The notes: generated by a model from the letters alone, not told the origin. Shown: positions 1 to 9,357, counted from the first letter of the stretch. The stretch is 64,000 nucleotides of DNA from Staphylococcus cornubiensis (GCF_900183575.1 NZ_FXUZ01000005.1:1-64000); one strand, 5' to 3'. A program made the numbers and translations.

Positions 1-203
<203 letters not shown>

Positions 204-353
204 AGAAGTAAGCTTGATATAGCTCGTTGATTGTTTAAGTCAATCACTCTTGAAAGTACTTTTGAAGTACTCAAATTATCGGAATTAACGTTGACATATT
301 GTCATTCAGTTTTCAATGTTCATGTCATTTCTTTTTTGACTCGACAAGAATTA

Positions 354-382
354 ATTATACACAAGTCATTTCATAAAGTCAA
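354..382 (-). promoter_or_regulatory. rrn promoter proximal to 16S
   Basis: Minus strand: -35 TTGACT (377-382), 17-bp spacer, -10 TATAAT (354-359). It lies about 150 bp upstream of the mature 16S end, the usual place for an rRNA promoter. Confidence 0.8.
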
Positions 383-447
383 CAACTTTTTTTAATTAAT
401 TTTTCGTCTTCGTTGTTGCAACTTATTGTGTCGCTCAACAAGATATA

Positions 448-476
448 ACTATACAGCCTTTTAATCACTTTAACAA
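448..476 (-). promoter_or_regulatory. Possible second, upstream rrn promoter
   Basis: Minus strand: TTGTTA (471-476), exactly 17 bp, TATAGT (448-453). A weaker tandem promoter 94 bp upstream of the first fits the usual P1/P2 layout of rrn operons. The stretch 204-811 holds these promoters and an AT-rich leader; I see no credible gene in it. Confidence 0.55.
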
Positions 477-811
477 TAATAAAAATTACACCATTTCAAT
501 CACTTTGTTATTTATAGCGCACATTTATGTTTTTTATTTTTGGATTAATTGAAAAGACGAGGTTGAACATTCATATTTCTCCTAAACTTTATCCTCATCA
601 TCACAGACAAATCCAATTGACTCAACGTATTTATCTTAATTTACTGCAAGAATTTTATACTATTGATTTTATGATAACGTCTCTTAAATTCAAAAGCGCA
701 TTCTTATTACTTCATTACTGTTGATGCAAGTTGACCAAGTCGTTCTATCAATGTTAACCAAAGCAATACTATCGTCGTCCCTTCATAAAATCACGAAGAA
801 GTGCTCAAAAC

Positions 812-852
812 GAAAAAAGCAACACTGATTTTCAAAAACCAATGTCGCTTTT
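812..852 (-). terminator. Terminator of the dnaX-ybaB-recR operon
   Basis: Imperfect hairpin built from AAAAGCGACATTGG and its partner CAGTGTTGCTTTTTT on the minus strand, ending in a T run. It lies 22-60 bp past the recR stop codon. Confidence 0.7.
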
Positions 853-873
853 CTTCATATAAGGTCAAACATG

Positions 874-1470
874 CTACATTTCCGTACGTCCAGAAATGGC
901 TCTCGAAAGTGTCACTTCGTCTGCATACTCCAAATCGCCACCTACTGACAAGCCTTGTGCGAGTCTCGTCACACGAATGCCTAACGGTTTAACAAGGCGT
1001 GAAATGTACATTGCTGTAGATTCACCTTCTAAATTAGGATTCATTGCTAAAATAAGCTCTTGAACGCCTTCATCTTTCAGACGTTCTACTAAACTTGGAA
1101 TATTAATATCTTCAGGTCCAATGCCGTCCATAGGGGAAATCGTCCCATGTAGCACATGATACAGCCCTTTATATTCTTTCATTTTCTCCATCGCAATCAC
1201 ATCTTTATCATCTTCAACGACACAAATCATTGAACGATCTCGATGTTTGTCTTCACAAATATAACAAGGATCCTGTTCGGTAATATGTCCACATACACTA
1301 CAATAGGTTAATTCTCGTTTCACATCCACGAGTGCTTTGGCAAATTGTACGACGTCATCTTCCTTCATATCTAGTACGTGAAATGCCAGACGTTGAGCCG
1401 TCTTTGGACCAATGCCTGGCAATTTCATGAAACTATCAATCAGTTTCGATATTGGTTGAGGATAATGCAT
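874..1470 (-). CDS. recR: Recombination mediator RecR
   Basis: RecR works with RecO and RecF to load RecA onto gapped DNA during recombinational repair in the cytoplasm. The 198-residue length is standard. An N-terminal helix-hairpin-helix (about residues 16-30, [14 protein letters not shown]) is followed by a C4 zinc module (Cys57, 60, 69, 72) and a Toprim domain starting near residue 80 with the acidic VVEDDKD motif. The ATG lies 1 nt past the ybaB stop, so the two are probably translationally coupled. It is the last gene of dnaX-ybaB-recR, the conserved firmicute order, and a terminator follows. Confidence 0.97.
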   Translation of the reverse strand: MHYPQPISKLIDSFMKLPGIGPKTAQRLAFHVLDMKEDDVVQFAKALVDVKRELTYCSVCGHITEQDPCYICEDKHRDRSMICVVEDDKDVIAMEKMKEYKGLYHVLHGTISPMDGIGPEDINIPSLVERLKDEGVQELILAMNPNLEGESTAMYISRLVKPLGIRVTRLAQGLSVGGDLEYADEVTLSRAISGRTEM

Positions 1471-1471
1471 C

Positions 1472-1792
1472 TTACATCATTCCTGGGATGTTAAGACCTT
1501 TTGTATGTTTACCTAAACGTTCTGCAGTCAATTCGTCTGCTTTGTTCATCGCTTCGTTTGTTGCTGCTAATACAAGGTCTTGTAACATTTCTACATCTTC
1601 TGGATCAACTACTTCTTCATTGATGATGACATCGACTACTTCTTTATGTCCAGAAACAACGACTTTCACCATGCCGCCCCCAGCAGTTCCTTCAACGTGT
1701 TCTTCTTTTAATTTTTCTTGCTCTTCTGCCATTTTCTTTTGCATTTTTTGCATTTGTTTCATCATTTGTTGCATATTTCCGCCACCGCGCAT
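1472..1792 (-). CDS. Nucleoid-associated protein, YbaB/EbfC family
   Basis: A 106-residue protein of the small dimeric DNA-binding YbaB/EbfC family, almost always encoded between dnaX and recR. A Gly-rich and Met/Gln/Lys-rich N-terminal helix (about residues 6-33, repeated MQKM motifs) precedes the compact core with the [14 protein letters not shown] strand pair and a helical C-terminus. A strong AGGAGG ribosome site lies 8 bp before the ATG. Its exact role is unsettled in the family; DNA bridging or curving around replication and repair genes is the usual proposal. Confidence 0.92.
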   Translation of the reverse strand: MRGGGNMQQMMKQMQKMQKKMAEEQEKLKEEHVEGTAGGGMVKVVVSGHKEVVDVIINEEVVDPEDVEMLQDLVLAATNEAMNKADELTAERLGKHTKGLNIPGMM

Positions 1793-1887
1793 AAATAAAT
1801 CCTCCTTAATTTCTCACTCTGTTATTGATGATAAGAGCGTAACTCTCTTAGATTCGTTTTCAATTATACATACCTTTCAATGTCTTG

Positions 1888-3588
1888 TCATGTTTCTTCA
1901 TCTATGACATGCACCATCTCTTCACCGAATAAATCTTTCGCAGTTTGGACGACATGATGCTGTTGTTCAGCTGGCTTTTGTTCTTCTGATGATGTCTGAT
2001 GACTGCCACGCTTACGATTTGAAATGTAGTCACTGCGCACTTGCATCCATTTATCAGACGGCACACCTACAACCTCTACAGGTTTGTTAATGATATCTTT
2101 GACCACATTTTCAATACTGCGCTTTTTCTCTTCATCTTTTTTCAATATTTCACAATGAATTTCTTCATCAAACTTAATCAACACTTTATCTTCACTTGCT
2201 GCGACAGGCTCTGAATTTTGAAGTAGACTGACGAGCGCTTTTTGATTACGATCTTTAGCATATTGAATGACATCTGCCCATCGTTCTTTAATTAAGGCAA
2301 TATCATCTTTATTTGCTTTATCCAATACTTTCGCAATTTGTTCAACAGAATACGTCGAACCGCTTCCTCGGCGTTTTGCTGGTGCTTGCGGTTTTGGAGG
2401 TGCGGGAGATGTTGACACGCCTTGAGATTTTAATATTTGCAACTCAGACTCCAATGCTTCCATTCGTCTTAACATCGCGTCATGTTGTTCAGTCGGCGCA
2501 TGGTTGACGACCACTTCTCCAGTACGGCTCACTTCTTTCACCATTTCAGACAACTTCACGAGCAATACTTCTAAATGTACGTTTTGGTTCACACTAAATC
2601 GGATAGAGACGAGCGTATCGTTAATAACATCTATCATTTTATATAAAACCTCTAAATCAAATGACATTAACGCATCATATTCTGTTTCTAATTGCGTCGT
2701 TTTGGCCATAATCGTATCTCTTACAAAATAAATCATATCATTAATGAGACGATTCACTTCTTTACCTTCACTCACAAACTGATGATAGCGATCAAAGGCT
2801 TCGTGCACATGTCCTTGAACAACATCTTGGAATAATGCATTGAGGTCCGACTCATCCAAACTGCCTGTCACATCTAAAGCATCTTTTAAAGTTAAACGTT
2901 CGTCACCAAATGCAATCGCTTGGTCCATAATACTGAGCGCATCACGCATCCCACCTTCAGACACTTTAGCGATAAACGTCAAAGCCGCTTCATCAAATTC
3001 AATCTGTTGTTGGTGCGCGACATAACTCAAGCGGTCCACGATTCGATTGGCATTAATCGCCTTGAAGTCAAAGCGCTGTGCACGCGAAATAATCGTCGGT
3101 GGTATTTTGTGTGGTTCGGTCGTTGCAAGAATAAAAATCGCATGTGCAGGCGGCTCTTCTAACGTTTTCAGCAATGCGTTAAATGCCCCTGTCGTCAACA
3201 TATGAACCTCGTCAATAATATAAACTTTATATTTTGATTCGCTCGGTGCATATTTCACCTTATCGCGGATATTACGAATTTCATCGACACCATTGTTACT
3301 CGCTGCGTCAATTTCAATCACATCAGAGTTGTATCCTTGTGTGATTCCTTTACAAATGGCACATTCATTACACGGTTCACCGTCATCACGTACTTCACAG
3401 TTAATCGCTTTAGCAAATATTTTAGCGATACTCGTTTTTCCAGTACCACGTGGCCCACTAAAAATATAAGCATGCGACTGTTTACCTTTAGCAATAGCAT
3501 TTTTAAGTGTTTTGGTCACATGTTCCTGTCCTACTACATCTTCAAAACTTTGAGGGCGAAACATACGATATAATGCTTGGTAATCCAA
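1888..3588 (-). CDS. dnaX: DNA polymerase III subunits gamma and tau
   Basis: Clamp-loader ATPase subunit of the replicative polymerase. The AAA+ module has a Walker A P-loop (GPRGTGKTS, about residues 45-53), zinc cysteines at 64, 73, 76 and 79, a Walker B DEVHML segment near 127-132 and an arginine-finger SRAQR motif. A central helical collar and a low-complexity linker (about residues 385-410) lead to the tau C-terminal region ending in LFGEEMVHVIDEE. At 566 aa it is a usual staphylococcal length. The start is a TTG at 3588 placed after GGAGGTG. First gene of the dnaX-ybaB-recR operon. I found no clear A-AAA-AAG slippery heptamer in the proper phase, so a separate gamma form is not predicted. 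Confidence 0.97.
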   Translation of the reverse strand: MDYQALYRMFRPQSFEDVVGQEHVTKTLKNAIAKGKQSHAYIFSGPRGTGKTSIAKIFAKAINCEVRDDGEPCNECAICKGITQGYNSDVIEIDAASNNGVDEIRNIRDKVKYAPSESKYKVYIIDEVHMLTTGAFNALLKTLEEPPAHAIFILATTEPHKIPPTIISRAQRFDFKAINANRIVDRLSYVAHQQQIEFDEAALTFIAKVSEGGMRDALSIMDQAIAFGDERLTLKDALDVTGSLDESDLNALFQDVVQGHVHEAFDRYHQFVSEGKEVNRLINDMIYFVRDTIMAKTTQLETEYDALMSFDLEVLYKMIDVINDTLVSIRFSVNQNVHLEVLLVKLSEMVKEVSRTGEVVVNHAPTEQHDAMLRRMEALESELQILKSQGVSTSPAPPKPQAPAKRRGSGSTYSVEQIAKVLDKANKDDIALIKERWADVIQYAKDRNQKALVSLLQNSEPVAASEDKVLIKFDEEIHCEILKKDEEKKRSIENVVKDIINKPVEVVGVPSDKWMQVRSDYISNRKRGSHQTSSEEQKPAEQQHHVVQTAKDLFGEEMVHVIDEET

Positions 3589-3654
3589 TTTGGCACCTCC
3601 GAATTAACAATGGTTTCATTATAGCACGTTACGATTGATTTGTATGGCAGCACC

Positions 3655-4188
3655 CTATTCAAAAAATGGTTCTGGATAGATGACCTTACCGTTAGGCGGG
3701 TCCTCAAGTGTATCCCACAAAAATTTAACACGATAGTTTGCAGACGGTACATCAAATGGCGCGATAATGTCATGCGTTGCTGCTTCCTCATAGCCTAATT
3801 TTTCATAATATGCTGCATGGCCTAACACGACGATCGTTGTATAGTTTTCAGCAAACGCACGCTCCTCTAAAGCTTGAACGAGTGCTCGACCAATCCCCTT
3901 ATTGCGATATGACGCCACGACAGCTAATGGGGCTAACGCGAGTGCAGTATAAGTCGTCTCCTCATTTTGGATTGTGACTTCAGAGCACATGCCATGACCG
4001 ATAATGTCGCCTTCATCTGTTTTAGCCACCACTTCTAATTCATAACGATAATTCGGGGACAAGCGTAGACGTTTAACGAGATGATGTTCTTGATGATCAG
4101 ACTCTGGGACATCTTCAAAAGCATTCTCCACCATCTCATATGTCGCCTCATAATCATTTTCTGTCGGTGTACTTAAAAATATAGACAT
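3655..4188 (-). CDS. GNAT-family N-acetyltransferase
   Basis: A 177-residue protein with the Gcn5-related acetyl-CoA fold. Motif A is clear as VVASYRNKGIGRALVQALEERA (the RNKGIGRAL pyrophosphate loop at about residues 114-122), preceded by the ALALAPLAV strand and followed by the LGHAAYYEKLGYE motif B. The acceptor cannot be read from sequence; homologues next to dnaX are called YhbS/YhbS-like acetyltransferases. It is transcribed in the dnaX direction with a 67-bp gap, so it may share transcripts with dnaX. Confidence 0.9.
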   Translation of the reverse strand: MSIFLSTPTENDYEATYEMVENAFEDVPESDHQEHHLVKRLRLSPNYRYELEVVAKTDEGDIIGHGMCSEVTIQNEETTYTALALAPLAVVASYRNKGIGRALVQALEERAFAENYTTIVVLGHAAYYEKLGYEEAATHDIIAPFDVPSANYRVKFLWDTLEDPPNGKVIYPEPFFE

Positions 4189-4285
4189 TTCTTCAACCCC
4201 TTTGTATTAAAATAAAATAAAAAAAGAGCGACTCTCAACAGCCACTCTCACATCTATGTCACATACATTACATTTTAAAATTAAA

Positions 4286-4560
4286 AACCGCGCACCTCTG
4301 TGTCGAATGTGCATCACAAACGTTACCAGAGTCGACAGCTAAATCTCGGCTACCCTACGGCACATACGAGGATCCACTTAATGCTGCTTCCGTCAGGACC
4401 TGACATGGTTCATGGGTTCATATTGCATAGGACCGAAATCTTCAAACACCTCGTGCTCTGGGCAGACTTCACAAATACACACCCTTCACAAAGGAATTCA
4501 GCCTCGCGTAAAGCGGATTTCGAGTTAAGGGAACCGCTACCTCCCCGCTTAGCACGGTAC
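4286..4560 (-). ncRNA. ffs: Signal recognition particle RNA, large Bacillus type (scRNA)
   Basis: The minus strand carries the diagnostic domain IV hairpin at about 4370-4440, with the asymmetric loop and GGAA tetraloop (TCAGGTCCTGACGGAAGCAG). The 5' end CCGTGCTAAGCGGGGAGGTAG pairs with the 3' end GAGGTGCGCGG, closing a molecule of about 275 nt with Alu domain, the firmicute form. It lies between treR and the GNAT gene, upstream of dnaX, as in S. aureus. The RNA assembles with Ffh for co-translational membrane targeting. The 5' end is inferred from the promoter, so ends may shift by a few bases. Confidence 0.95.
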
Positions 4561-4565
4561 ATCTA

Positions 4566-4595
4566 ATAATACTATACCTCAGATTAAAATTGCAA
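4566..4595 (-). promoter_or_regulatory. Candidate SRP RNA promoter
   Basis: Minus strand: TTGCAA (4590-4595), 18-bp spacer, TATTAT (4566-4571), placing a start near 4559. An overlapping TATAGT at 4571-4576 is an alternative -10. Confidence 0.5.
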
Positions 4596-4642
4596 GCATA
4601 ATCAAGATTGTAAGCAATGAAAATAATGTAATGTTTCACTCA

Positions 4643-5377
4643 TCATGATAAATGTGAATGTCGTCTAGAAAAATCAATAAACTTAAATTCAGTGGCAATA
4701 TGTTTAGATACATTATACTGAAATTTTGTCGTATCTTTCAAATGGACGATGCCTCGTACTGTCGCCGAATATTGAGGGGTCACATTCCCAAATGCTTCTC
4801 GTTCTAATTCTCCAAACGGTTCAAACGTAATGGATTTGCTCGAAAAACTAATCTCATAGCCTTTTACTTTTTCAATATAATCGTATAAAGAGTTTTGGAC
4901 GACTTCTGCAGACAACTCTGGAAACAGATTCACACGCACGTAATCTTCATCAACAATTTTCGTCACACCTTCAATTTGACGATAGCGAATGAAATGCCAC
5001 AACTCTTGATCAGCTGTCAGTTCCAACGCTTTTTTCACTTGTGGGACATCTGCTGCTTTCATCTTTTCAAAACACACGACCACCGTTTCATAATGAAGCC
5101 CCAGTTGTGTTTGTACTTCTTTAAAACTTTTCAAATCAGCAAACGGAAATTCAGTCACACCTTGATAAATCACGACTGAACCTTTACCACGAATTTTTTG
5201 AATCATACCATCGAGTAGAAGCATGTTCAAACTTTTACGCACTGTTTCACGTGACACGTTGTATTTTTTCACCAACTGATGCTCAGAAGGCAACTGTTCA
5301 CCATATTCATATTCACCATCAAGAATCGCTATACGTAAACGTTCATAAATATATTGAAATTTATTTTGGTTTTTCAT
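4643..5377 (-). CDS. treR: Trehalose operon repressor TreR (GntR/HutC family)
   Basis: 244-residue transcription factor. The N-terminal winged helix-turn-helix spans about residues 5-72, with the family motif LPSEHQLVKKYNVSRETVRKSL and the wing GKGSVV. Residues about 90-235 form a UTRA ligand domain. TreR-type repressors release their operators when trehalose-6-phosphate binds. Genes treP, treC and treR lie in this order on one strand with short gaps, so the repressor is in the operon it should control. The likely target is the pair of palindromes upstream of treP at 8538-8573. Confidence 0.93.
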   Translation of the reverse strand: MKNQNKFQYIYERLRIAILDGEYEYGEQLPSEHQLVKKYNVSRETVRKSLNMLLLDGMIQKIRGKGSVVIYQGVTEFPFADLKSFKEVQTQLGLHYETVVVCFEKMKAADVPQVKKALELTADQELWHFIRYRQIEGVTKIVDEDYVRVNLFPELSAEVVQNSLYDYIEKVKGYEISFSSKSITFEPFGELEREAFGNVTPQYSATVRGIVHLKDTTKFQYNVSKHIATEFKFIDFSRRHSHLS

Positions 5378-5399
5378 CCCTCTTGCCTCTCACTTTTAA

Positions 5400-7031
5400 T
5401 TATCTCGCTACAACAATTGCTGCATATGCTTCGAGTTCATTTCCTTCTATTATACCATTTTGAAGGATGACCGAACCAGAGCGATCTAAATCTTCCGGCA
5501 ATGCCACTTTTTCAGCTGACATATTCGCAATAATGATCCAAGTGTCATCTTGGTAACGGCGTTCATAAATAAAGAGTTGTGGATGGTCAAGATAACGCGG
5601 AACAACTGCTCCATACGTTACGATATCATGTTCATGACGCAACTGAATTAACTTTTTGTACGTATACAAAATAGATGACGGGTCTGCCATCGCCGCTTCA
5701 ACGTTCACTGTCTCATAATTATCCGCAACCCCTATCCACGGCGTTCCCGTTGTAAAACCAGCATGCGCTTCACCATTCCATTGCATCGGCGTACGTGAAT
5801 TATCGCGTGATTTTTGACCGAGTATCGTTAAAATTTCCTCTTCAGCATAACCCGCTTCATGCATTTCGCGATACGCATTCAACGACTCCACATCACGATA
5901 TTGTTGAATCGACTGAAAATGTGGATCTGTCATACCTATTTCTTCACCTTGATAAATGTACGGTGTCCCTTGTAGTAAATGAAGGACGATCGCTAACGTT
6001 TTCGCACTTTGTTGACGTAGCGCTTCGGTCGCATCACTTCCAAATCTTGATACGACACGCGGCTGGTCATGATTACACCAAAAAATCGCATTCCAACCGC
6101 CACCTTCATACATTTTCGTTTGCCAATCCATCAATATCCTTTTTAATTCCAGTAGATCAAACTTTTGGTTCGTCCACTTTTGACCATCAAGATAATCGAC
6201 TTTTAAATGGTGGAAGTTAAACACACTGCTCAACTCTTGGCGCGCTGGGTTTGTATATTGAATACAATGCTCAATGGACGTAGACGACATTTCCCCAACC
6301 GTCATCATGTCACGATAACCAAATGTATGACGGTTCATTTCGTGGATATAATCATGCACACGTGGGCCGTCCGTATAATACTCTTTACCGATCGCATCCG
6401 AATCTTCAAACGCACCTTTAGAAATCAAGTTAATCACATCAAAACGAAAGCCATCGACACCGAAATCAATCCAATGATTAATCACATCATACAATGCTCG
6501 ACGCACTTCAGGATTATCCCAATTCAAATCCGCTTGAGTCACATCAAATAAATGCAAATAATATTCGTCCGTCGCTGCATCGTACTGCCACGCATTGCCA
6601 CCAAATTTCGACAGCCAATTCGTCGGCGGTCCATCCTCCGAGCGTCTAAAGAAATAATAATCTCGGTATGGATTTTCTTTTGACTGTCGCGCTTGTTGAA
6701 ACCATTCATGCTCCGTTGATGTGTGGTTGATGACGATATCGAGCATGATTTTCAACCCTCGTGCATGTGCTTCGTCAATCAACGTGCGTAAATCCTCTAA
6801 CTCACCAAATTGCGCATTGACCTTTAAATAGTCACGAATATCATATCCATTATCATTCATAGGCGAATCATAAATCGGCGTGAGCCATAAATAATCGACA
6901 CCTAAAAATTGTAAATAATCTAGCTTTTCGATAATTCCTTTCAAATCACCTTCCCCATTACCAGTTGTATCGTTAAAGGACTTCGGATAAATCTGATACA
7001 CCACTGATTTCTTCCAATCCTGCTTTACCAT
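5400..7031 (-). CDS. treC: Alpha,alpha-phosphotrehalase (trehalose-6-phosphate hydrolase)
   Basis: 543-residue GH13 enzyme that splits intracellular trehalose-6-phosphate into glucose and glucose-6-phosphate. The four GH13 regions are visible: DIVINH (about 98-103), GFRFDVI with the catalytic Asp near 200, TVGEMS with the acid/base Glu near 250, and CNHDQPR with the transition-state Asp near 324. The N-terminus WKKSVVYQIYPKSFNDTTGNG is typical. An AAGGTGG ribosome site precedes the ATG. It sits between treP and treR, which separates it from related oligo-1,6-glucosidases. Confidence 0.94.
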   Translation of the reverse strand: MVKQDWKKSVVYQIYPKSFNDTTGNGEGDLKGIIEKLDYLQFLGVDYLWLTPIYDSPMNDNGYDIRDYLKVNAQFGELEDLRTLIDEAHARGLKIMLDIVINHTSTEHEWFQQARQSKENPYRDYYFFRRSEDGPPTNWLSKFGGNAWQYDAATDEYYLHLFDVTQADLNWDNPEVRRALYDVINHWIDFGVDGFRFDVINLISKGAFEDSDAIGKEYYTDGPRVHDYIHEMNRHTFGYRDMMTVGEMSSTSIEHCIQYTNPARQELSSVFNFHHLKVDYLDGQKWTNQKFDLLELKRILMDWQTKMYEGGGWNAIFWCNHDQPRVVSRFGSDATEALRQQSAKTLAIVLHLLQGTPYIYQGEEIGMTDPHFQSIQQYRDVESLNAYREMHEAGYAEEEILTILGQKSRDNSRTPMQWNGEAHAGFTTGTPWIGVADNYETVNVEAAMADPSSILYTYKKLIQLRHEHDIVTYGAVVPRYLDHPQLFIYERRYQDDTWIIIANMSAEKVALPEDLDRSGSVILQNGIIEGNELEAYAAIVVAR

Positions 7032-7078
7032 GTGAAACCCACCTTATTTTTCTTTATACTTGTGTGACATGTGAATAC

Positions 7079-8515
7079 TTACTGTTCATCATTGACCATT
7101 TTTTTCGTTTTTTCACGACTTAATTTCGAGAAAATAATCGTTAACACTGCCGGTACGACCGCCGAAATGAACGTCGCAATACCGAAAACACCCCAGAATT
7201 GCGGCTTAATAGAGATGATCGCAGGTAAACCACCGACACCGACTGAACCTAATACGCCTGAGCCACCTACAATCGCACCAGTGACCATCGTTGTTAAAAT
7301 AGCAGCGAAGAATGGGTATTTCAATGGCAAATTGACACCAAACATTGCGGGTTCTGTCACACCTAAAAAGCCTGAAATACCAGACGTCATCGCCAAACCT
7401 TGTTCTTTATTCATTTTACGACGTTTATAAACGAACCATGCGCCAAATGCGGCTGAACCTTGCGCAATGTTAGACAATGCTAAAATCGGCCATAAGTACG
7501 TACCACCGAGTTCACTTCCCATGAGTTGGAAGTCGACCGCTAAAAACATGTGATGTAAACCTGTAATCACGAGTGGTGCATAGAATAAGCCATACACTGC
7601 ACCGCCAAACCAGCCAGCGTTACCAAATAAAAATTGAACCGCTGAAGTAATGCCTGTACCAATCCATAACGCGATAGGCCCGATGAATAAAAAGGCTAAA
7701 AATCCTGTCACTAACAATGCCACAGGACCGACAACAAGCAATTTAATCGAGTCATGGACGACCTTGTTTAATCCTTTTTCAATTTGTGCTAATACATACG
7801 CGGCAAGGAGGACAGGAAGCACTTGTCCTTGATAGTTCAATTGTTCGATTGTCAAACCAAAAATGTGCCAAGCTGGAATTTCGTCTACTTTACCAATATC
7901 ATATTGCGATAATAATTGTGGATGCATCAATACGAGCCCGAGCACAATCCCTAATACTGGATTACCACCAAATACACGCATTGCACTCCATCCAACTAAT
8001 GCCGGTAAGAAAATAAATGCAGTCGTTGCAATGACATTAATAATATTGGCGAAATCAGCAATTTGTGGAAATCTTTCAATGATGGACGGCGCGTTACCTA
8101 ACCCTTTCATCGTCAACACGTTGTTAATCCCCAATAACAAACCAGCCGTTACGATGGCAGGTAAAATCGGAATAAAGATGTCGCCGAGCAACTTAATCAA
8201 GCGTTGTAACGGATTCCCCTTTTTCGCTGCTTGAGCTTTCGCTTCCTCTTTCGATACAGCTTGCGTATTCGTTTCCTCCATAAATACCTTATATGCTTCA
8301 TCAACCGTTCCCGGACCAATCACAATTTGATATTGTTGATCCGCTTTAAATTGCCCTTTGACTAACGGGTTCTCGCTCAGTTTGTCTTTGTCTACTTGGC
8401 TGTCATCTTTTAACACTAATCGTAAACGTGTCACACAATGCGTTGCGGACTGAAGATTTTCCTCTCCACCAATTGCTTCGATAATGTCACGAACATCTTT
8501 CTTTTTCACTGCCAT
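7079..8515 (-). CDS. treP: PTS system trehalose-specific EIIBC component
   Basis: Phosphotransferase permease that takes up trehalose and phosphorylates it. With the chosen start it is 478 aa. The N-terminal EIIB domain (about residues 1-85) has the phosphorylated cysteine in SATHCVTRLRL. A hydrophobic EIIC domain with about ten membrane segments follows (about 105-465), including the GFLGVTEPAMFGVNLP substrate-site motif. No EIIA domain is fused, so a glucose-type EIIA elsewhere must donate phosphate. I chose the ATG at 8515 because AGGAGTG lies 6 bp upstream; the TTG 36 bp further upstream falls within the promoter/operator region. Confidence 0.94.
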   Translation of the reverse strand: MAVKKKDVRDIIEAIGGEENLQSATHCVTRLRLVLKDDSQVDKDKLSENPLVKGQFKADQQYQIVIGPGTVDEAYKVFMEETNTQAVSKEEAKAQAAKKGNPLQRLIKLLGDIFIPILPAIVTAGLLLGINNVLTMKGLGNAPSIIERFPQIADFANIINVIATTAFIFLPALVGWSAMRVFGGNPVLGIVLGLVLMHPQLLSQYDIGKVDEIPAWHIFGLTIEQLNYQGQVLPVLLAAYVLAQIEKGLNKVVHDSIKLLVVGPVALLVTGFLAFLFIGPIALWIGTGITSAVQFLFGNAGWFGGAVYGLFYAPLVITGLHHMFLAVDFQLMGSELGGTYLWPILALSNIAQGSAAFGAWFVYKRRKMNKEQGLAMTSGISGFLGVTEPAMFGVNLPLKYPFFAAILTTMVTGAIVGGSGVLGSVGVGGLPAIISIKPQFWGVFGIATFISAVVPAVLTIIFSKLSREKTKKMVNDEQ

Positions 8516-8537
8516 CGCTGTCACTCCTATTTTAGAA

Positions 8538-8581
8538 ACTTGTATAGACAAATTATAACTTGTACATACAAGTTTTGTAAA
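8538..8581 (-). promoter_or_regulatory. tre promoter with two TreR-like operators
   Basis: Minus strand: TTTACA (8576-8581), 18-bp spacer, TATAAT (8552-8557). The spacer is occupied by ACTTGTATGTACAAGT (8558-8573), arms ACTTGTA/TACAAGT. A second similar site, plus-strand ACTTGTATAGACAAAT (8538-8553), lies exactly 20 bp away, over the start region. Both match the TreR palindrome type known from Bacillus. TreR assignment is by context. The stretch 8582-8815 shows no gene. Confidence 0.8.
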
Positions 8582-8815
8582 GGCTTACATTTTCAGCCGC
8601 CTTTTCCATCGCATTTTATATAGAGCATGTTAAGGACAACCTTTACACTTTCGCCCCCAAACATAGCTAAGACAAGAAGAAATACGTTTTACCTATTCCA
8701 AAAAAATAAAAAGACCGGGCATCCATTCCCAGCCTTATCGTTGAAACCCCTATATTATTATGCTTTTTAGTTACATTTTGCGGATTCCAATAAGCTATTC
8801 TTCGGTACCATCATC

Positions 8816-9088
8816 TTATTTTCTTTTATAGATACTCGCTCTCAAGCCTATGTCAATAGTAAGGACCACCAGTTCGTCATCTTGAATTTCTACTATAGCC
8901 TTATACTTACCGATTCTATATCTCCAAAGATGAGATAATTCTCCTTGTAAGGCTTTACCATGCAATCTAGGCTTTTCAGAATGATGAACATGGTGATATA
9001 ACCATTTCAGCAAAAAGTTTCTTGTTGGTTTATCCATTTTGCTTAGTTTTTTGTTGGTTTTTTCACTTATTTTCAATGAATATTTCAT
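8816..9088 (-). CDS. RelE/ParE-superfamily toxin
   Basis: A 90-residue basic protein with the RelE/ParE fold pattern: N-terminal KYSLKISEKTNKKLSKMD strand-helix, a second helix with FLLKWLYHH, the central HGKAL.GELSHLWRYRIGKYKAIVEI beta sheet and a C-terminal LTIDIGLRASIYKR strand. RelE-type members are ribosome-dependent mRNA interferases; ParE-type members poison gyrase. The sequence alone does not decide, though the WRYRIGKYKAIVEI/RxxIYK layout looks closer to RelE. The ATG at 9088 overlaps the antitoxin stop as ATGA, so I preferred it to the ATG 12 bp upstream. Confidence 0.85.
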   Translation of the reverse strand: MKYSLKISEKTNKKLSKMDKPTRNFLLKWLYHHVHHSEKPRLHGKALQGELSHLWRYRIGKYKAIVEIQDDELVVLTIDIGLRASIYKRK

Positions 9089-9312
9089 TTTACATCCCAT
9101 TGCTTCATTACATCTTCAATATCCAAAGTGTTTTGATCTGTTTCACGATATTCTTTTAACGCTTTATCTCCTACCTTAGCATCATAGATATCTTCTAAAT
9201 CTTCAAAAGTATATTGTTTCAGTACTTCACTCAAACTCAACCCTAAAAAATCTGCCATATACTTTAAAAAAACTTTCTCATCATCACTGACTCTAATTGT
9301 AATTGTAGCCAT
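9085..9312 (-). CDS. RelB-type antitoxin
   Basis: 75-residue antitoxin partner of the downstream RelE-like protein. The N-terminus ATITIRVSDDEKVFLKYMADFLGLSLSEVLKQ is a ribbon-helix-helix DNA-binding domain (about residues 1-45); the acidic tail should bind and neutralise the toxin. GAGGTG lies 8 bp before the ATG. Antitoxin-first order with a 4-base overlap is the standard type II layout. The RHH domain probably autoregulates through the palindrome at 9347-9357. Confidence 0.86.
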   Translation of the reverse strand: MATITIRVSDDEKVFLKYMADFLGLSLSEVLKQYTFEDLEDIYDAKVGDKALKEYRETDQNTLDIEDVMKQWDVK

Positions 9313-9346
9313 AATTGTTTCACCTCATTTATTTTTAATATACCGT

Positions 9347-9357
9347 TAGCATTGCTA
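9347..9357. promoter_or_regulatory. Palindrome upstream of the toxin-antitoxin pair
   Basis: Perfect dyad TAGCA-T-TGCTA about 35 bp upstream of the antitoxin start and just upstream of a TATATT -10-like hexamer. Likely autoregulatory operator; inferred from position only. Confidence 0.4.

Noticed and set aside
527..724. 65-codon plus-strand reading frame in the rrn upstream region
   Set aside because: No ribosome site, no family resemblance, low-complexity AT-rich composition, and it lies antisense to the rrn leader region.
2090..2160. A-rich stretch in dnaX as a programmed frameshift for a gamma subunit
   Set aside because: The runs are G-AAA-AAA-G and GAG-AAA-AAG in phase, not the needed A-AAA-AAG heptamer.
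4300..4566. 88-codon plus-strand reading frame
   Set aside because: It is the complement of the SRP RNA gene.
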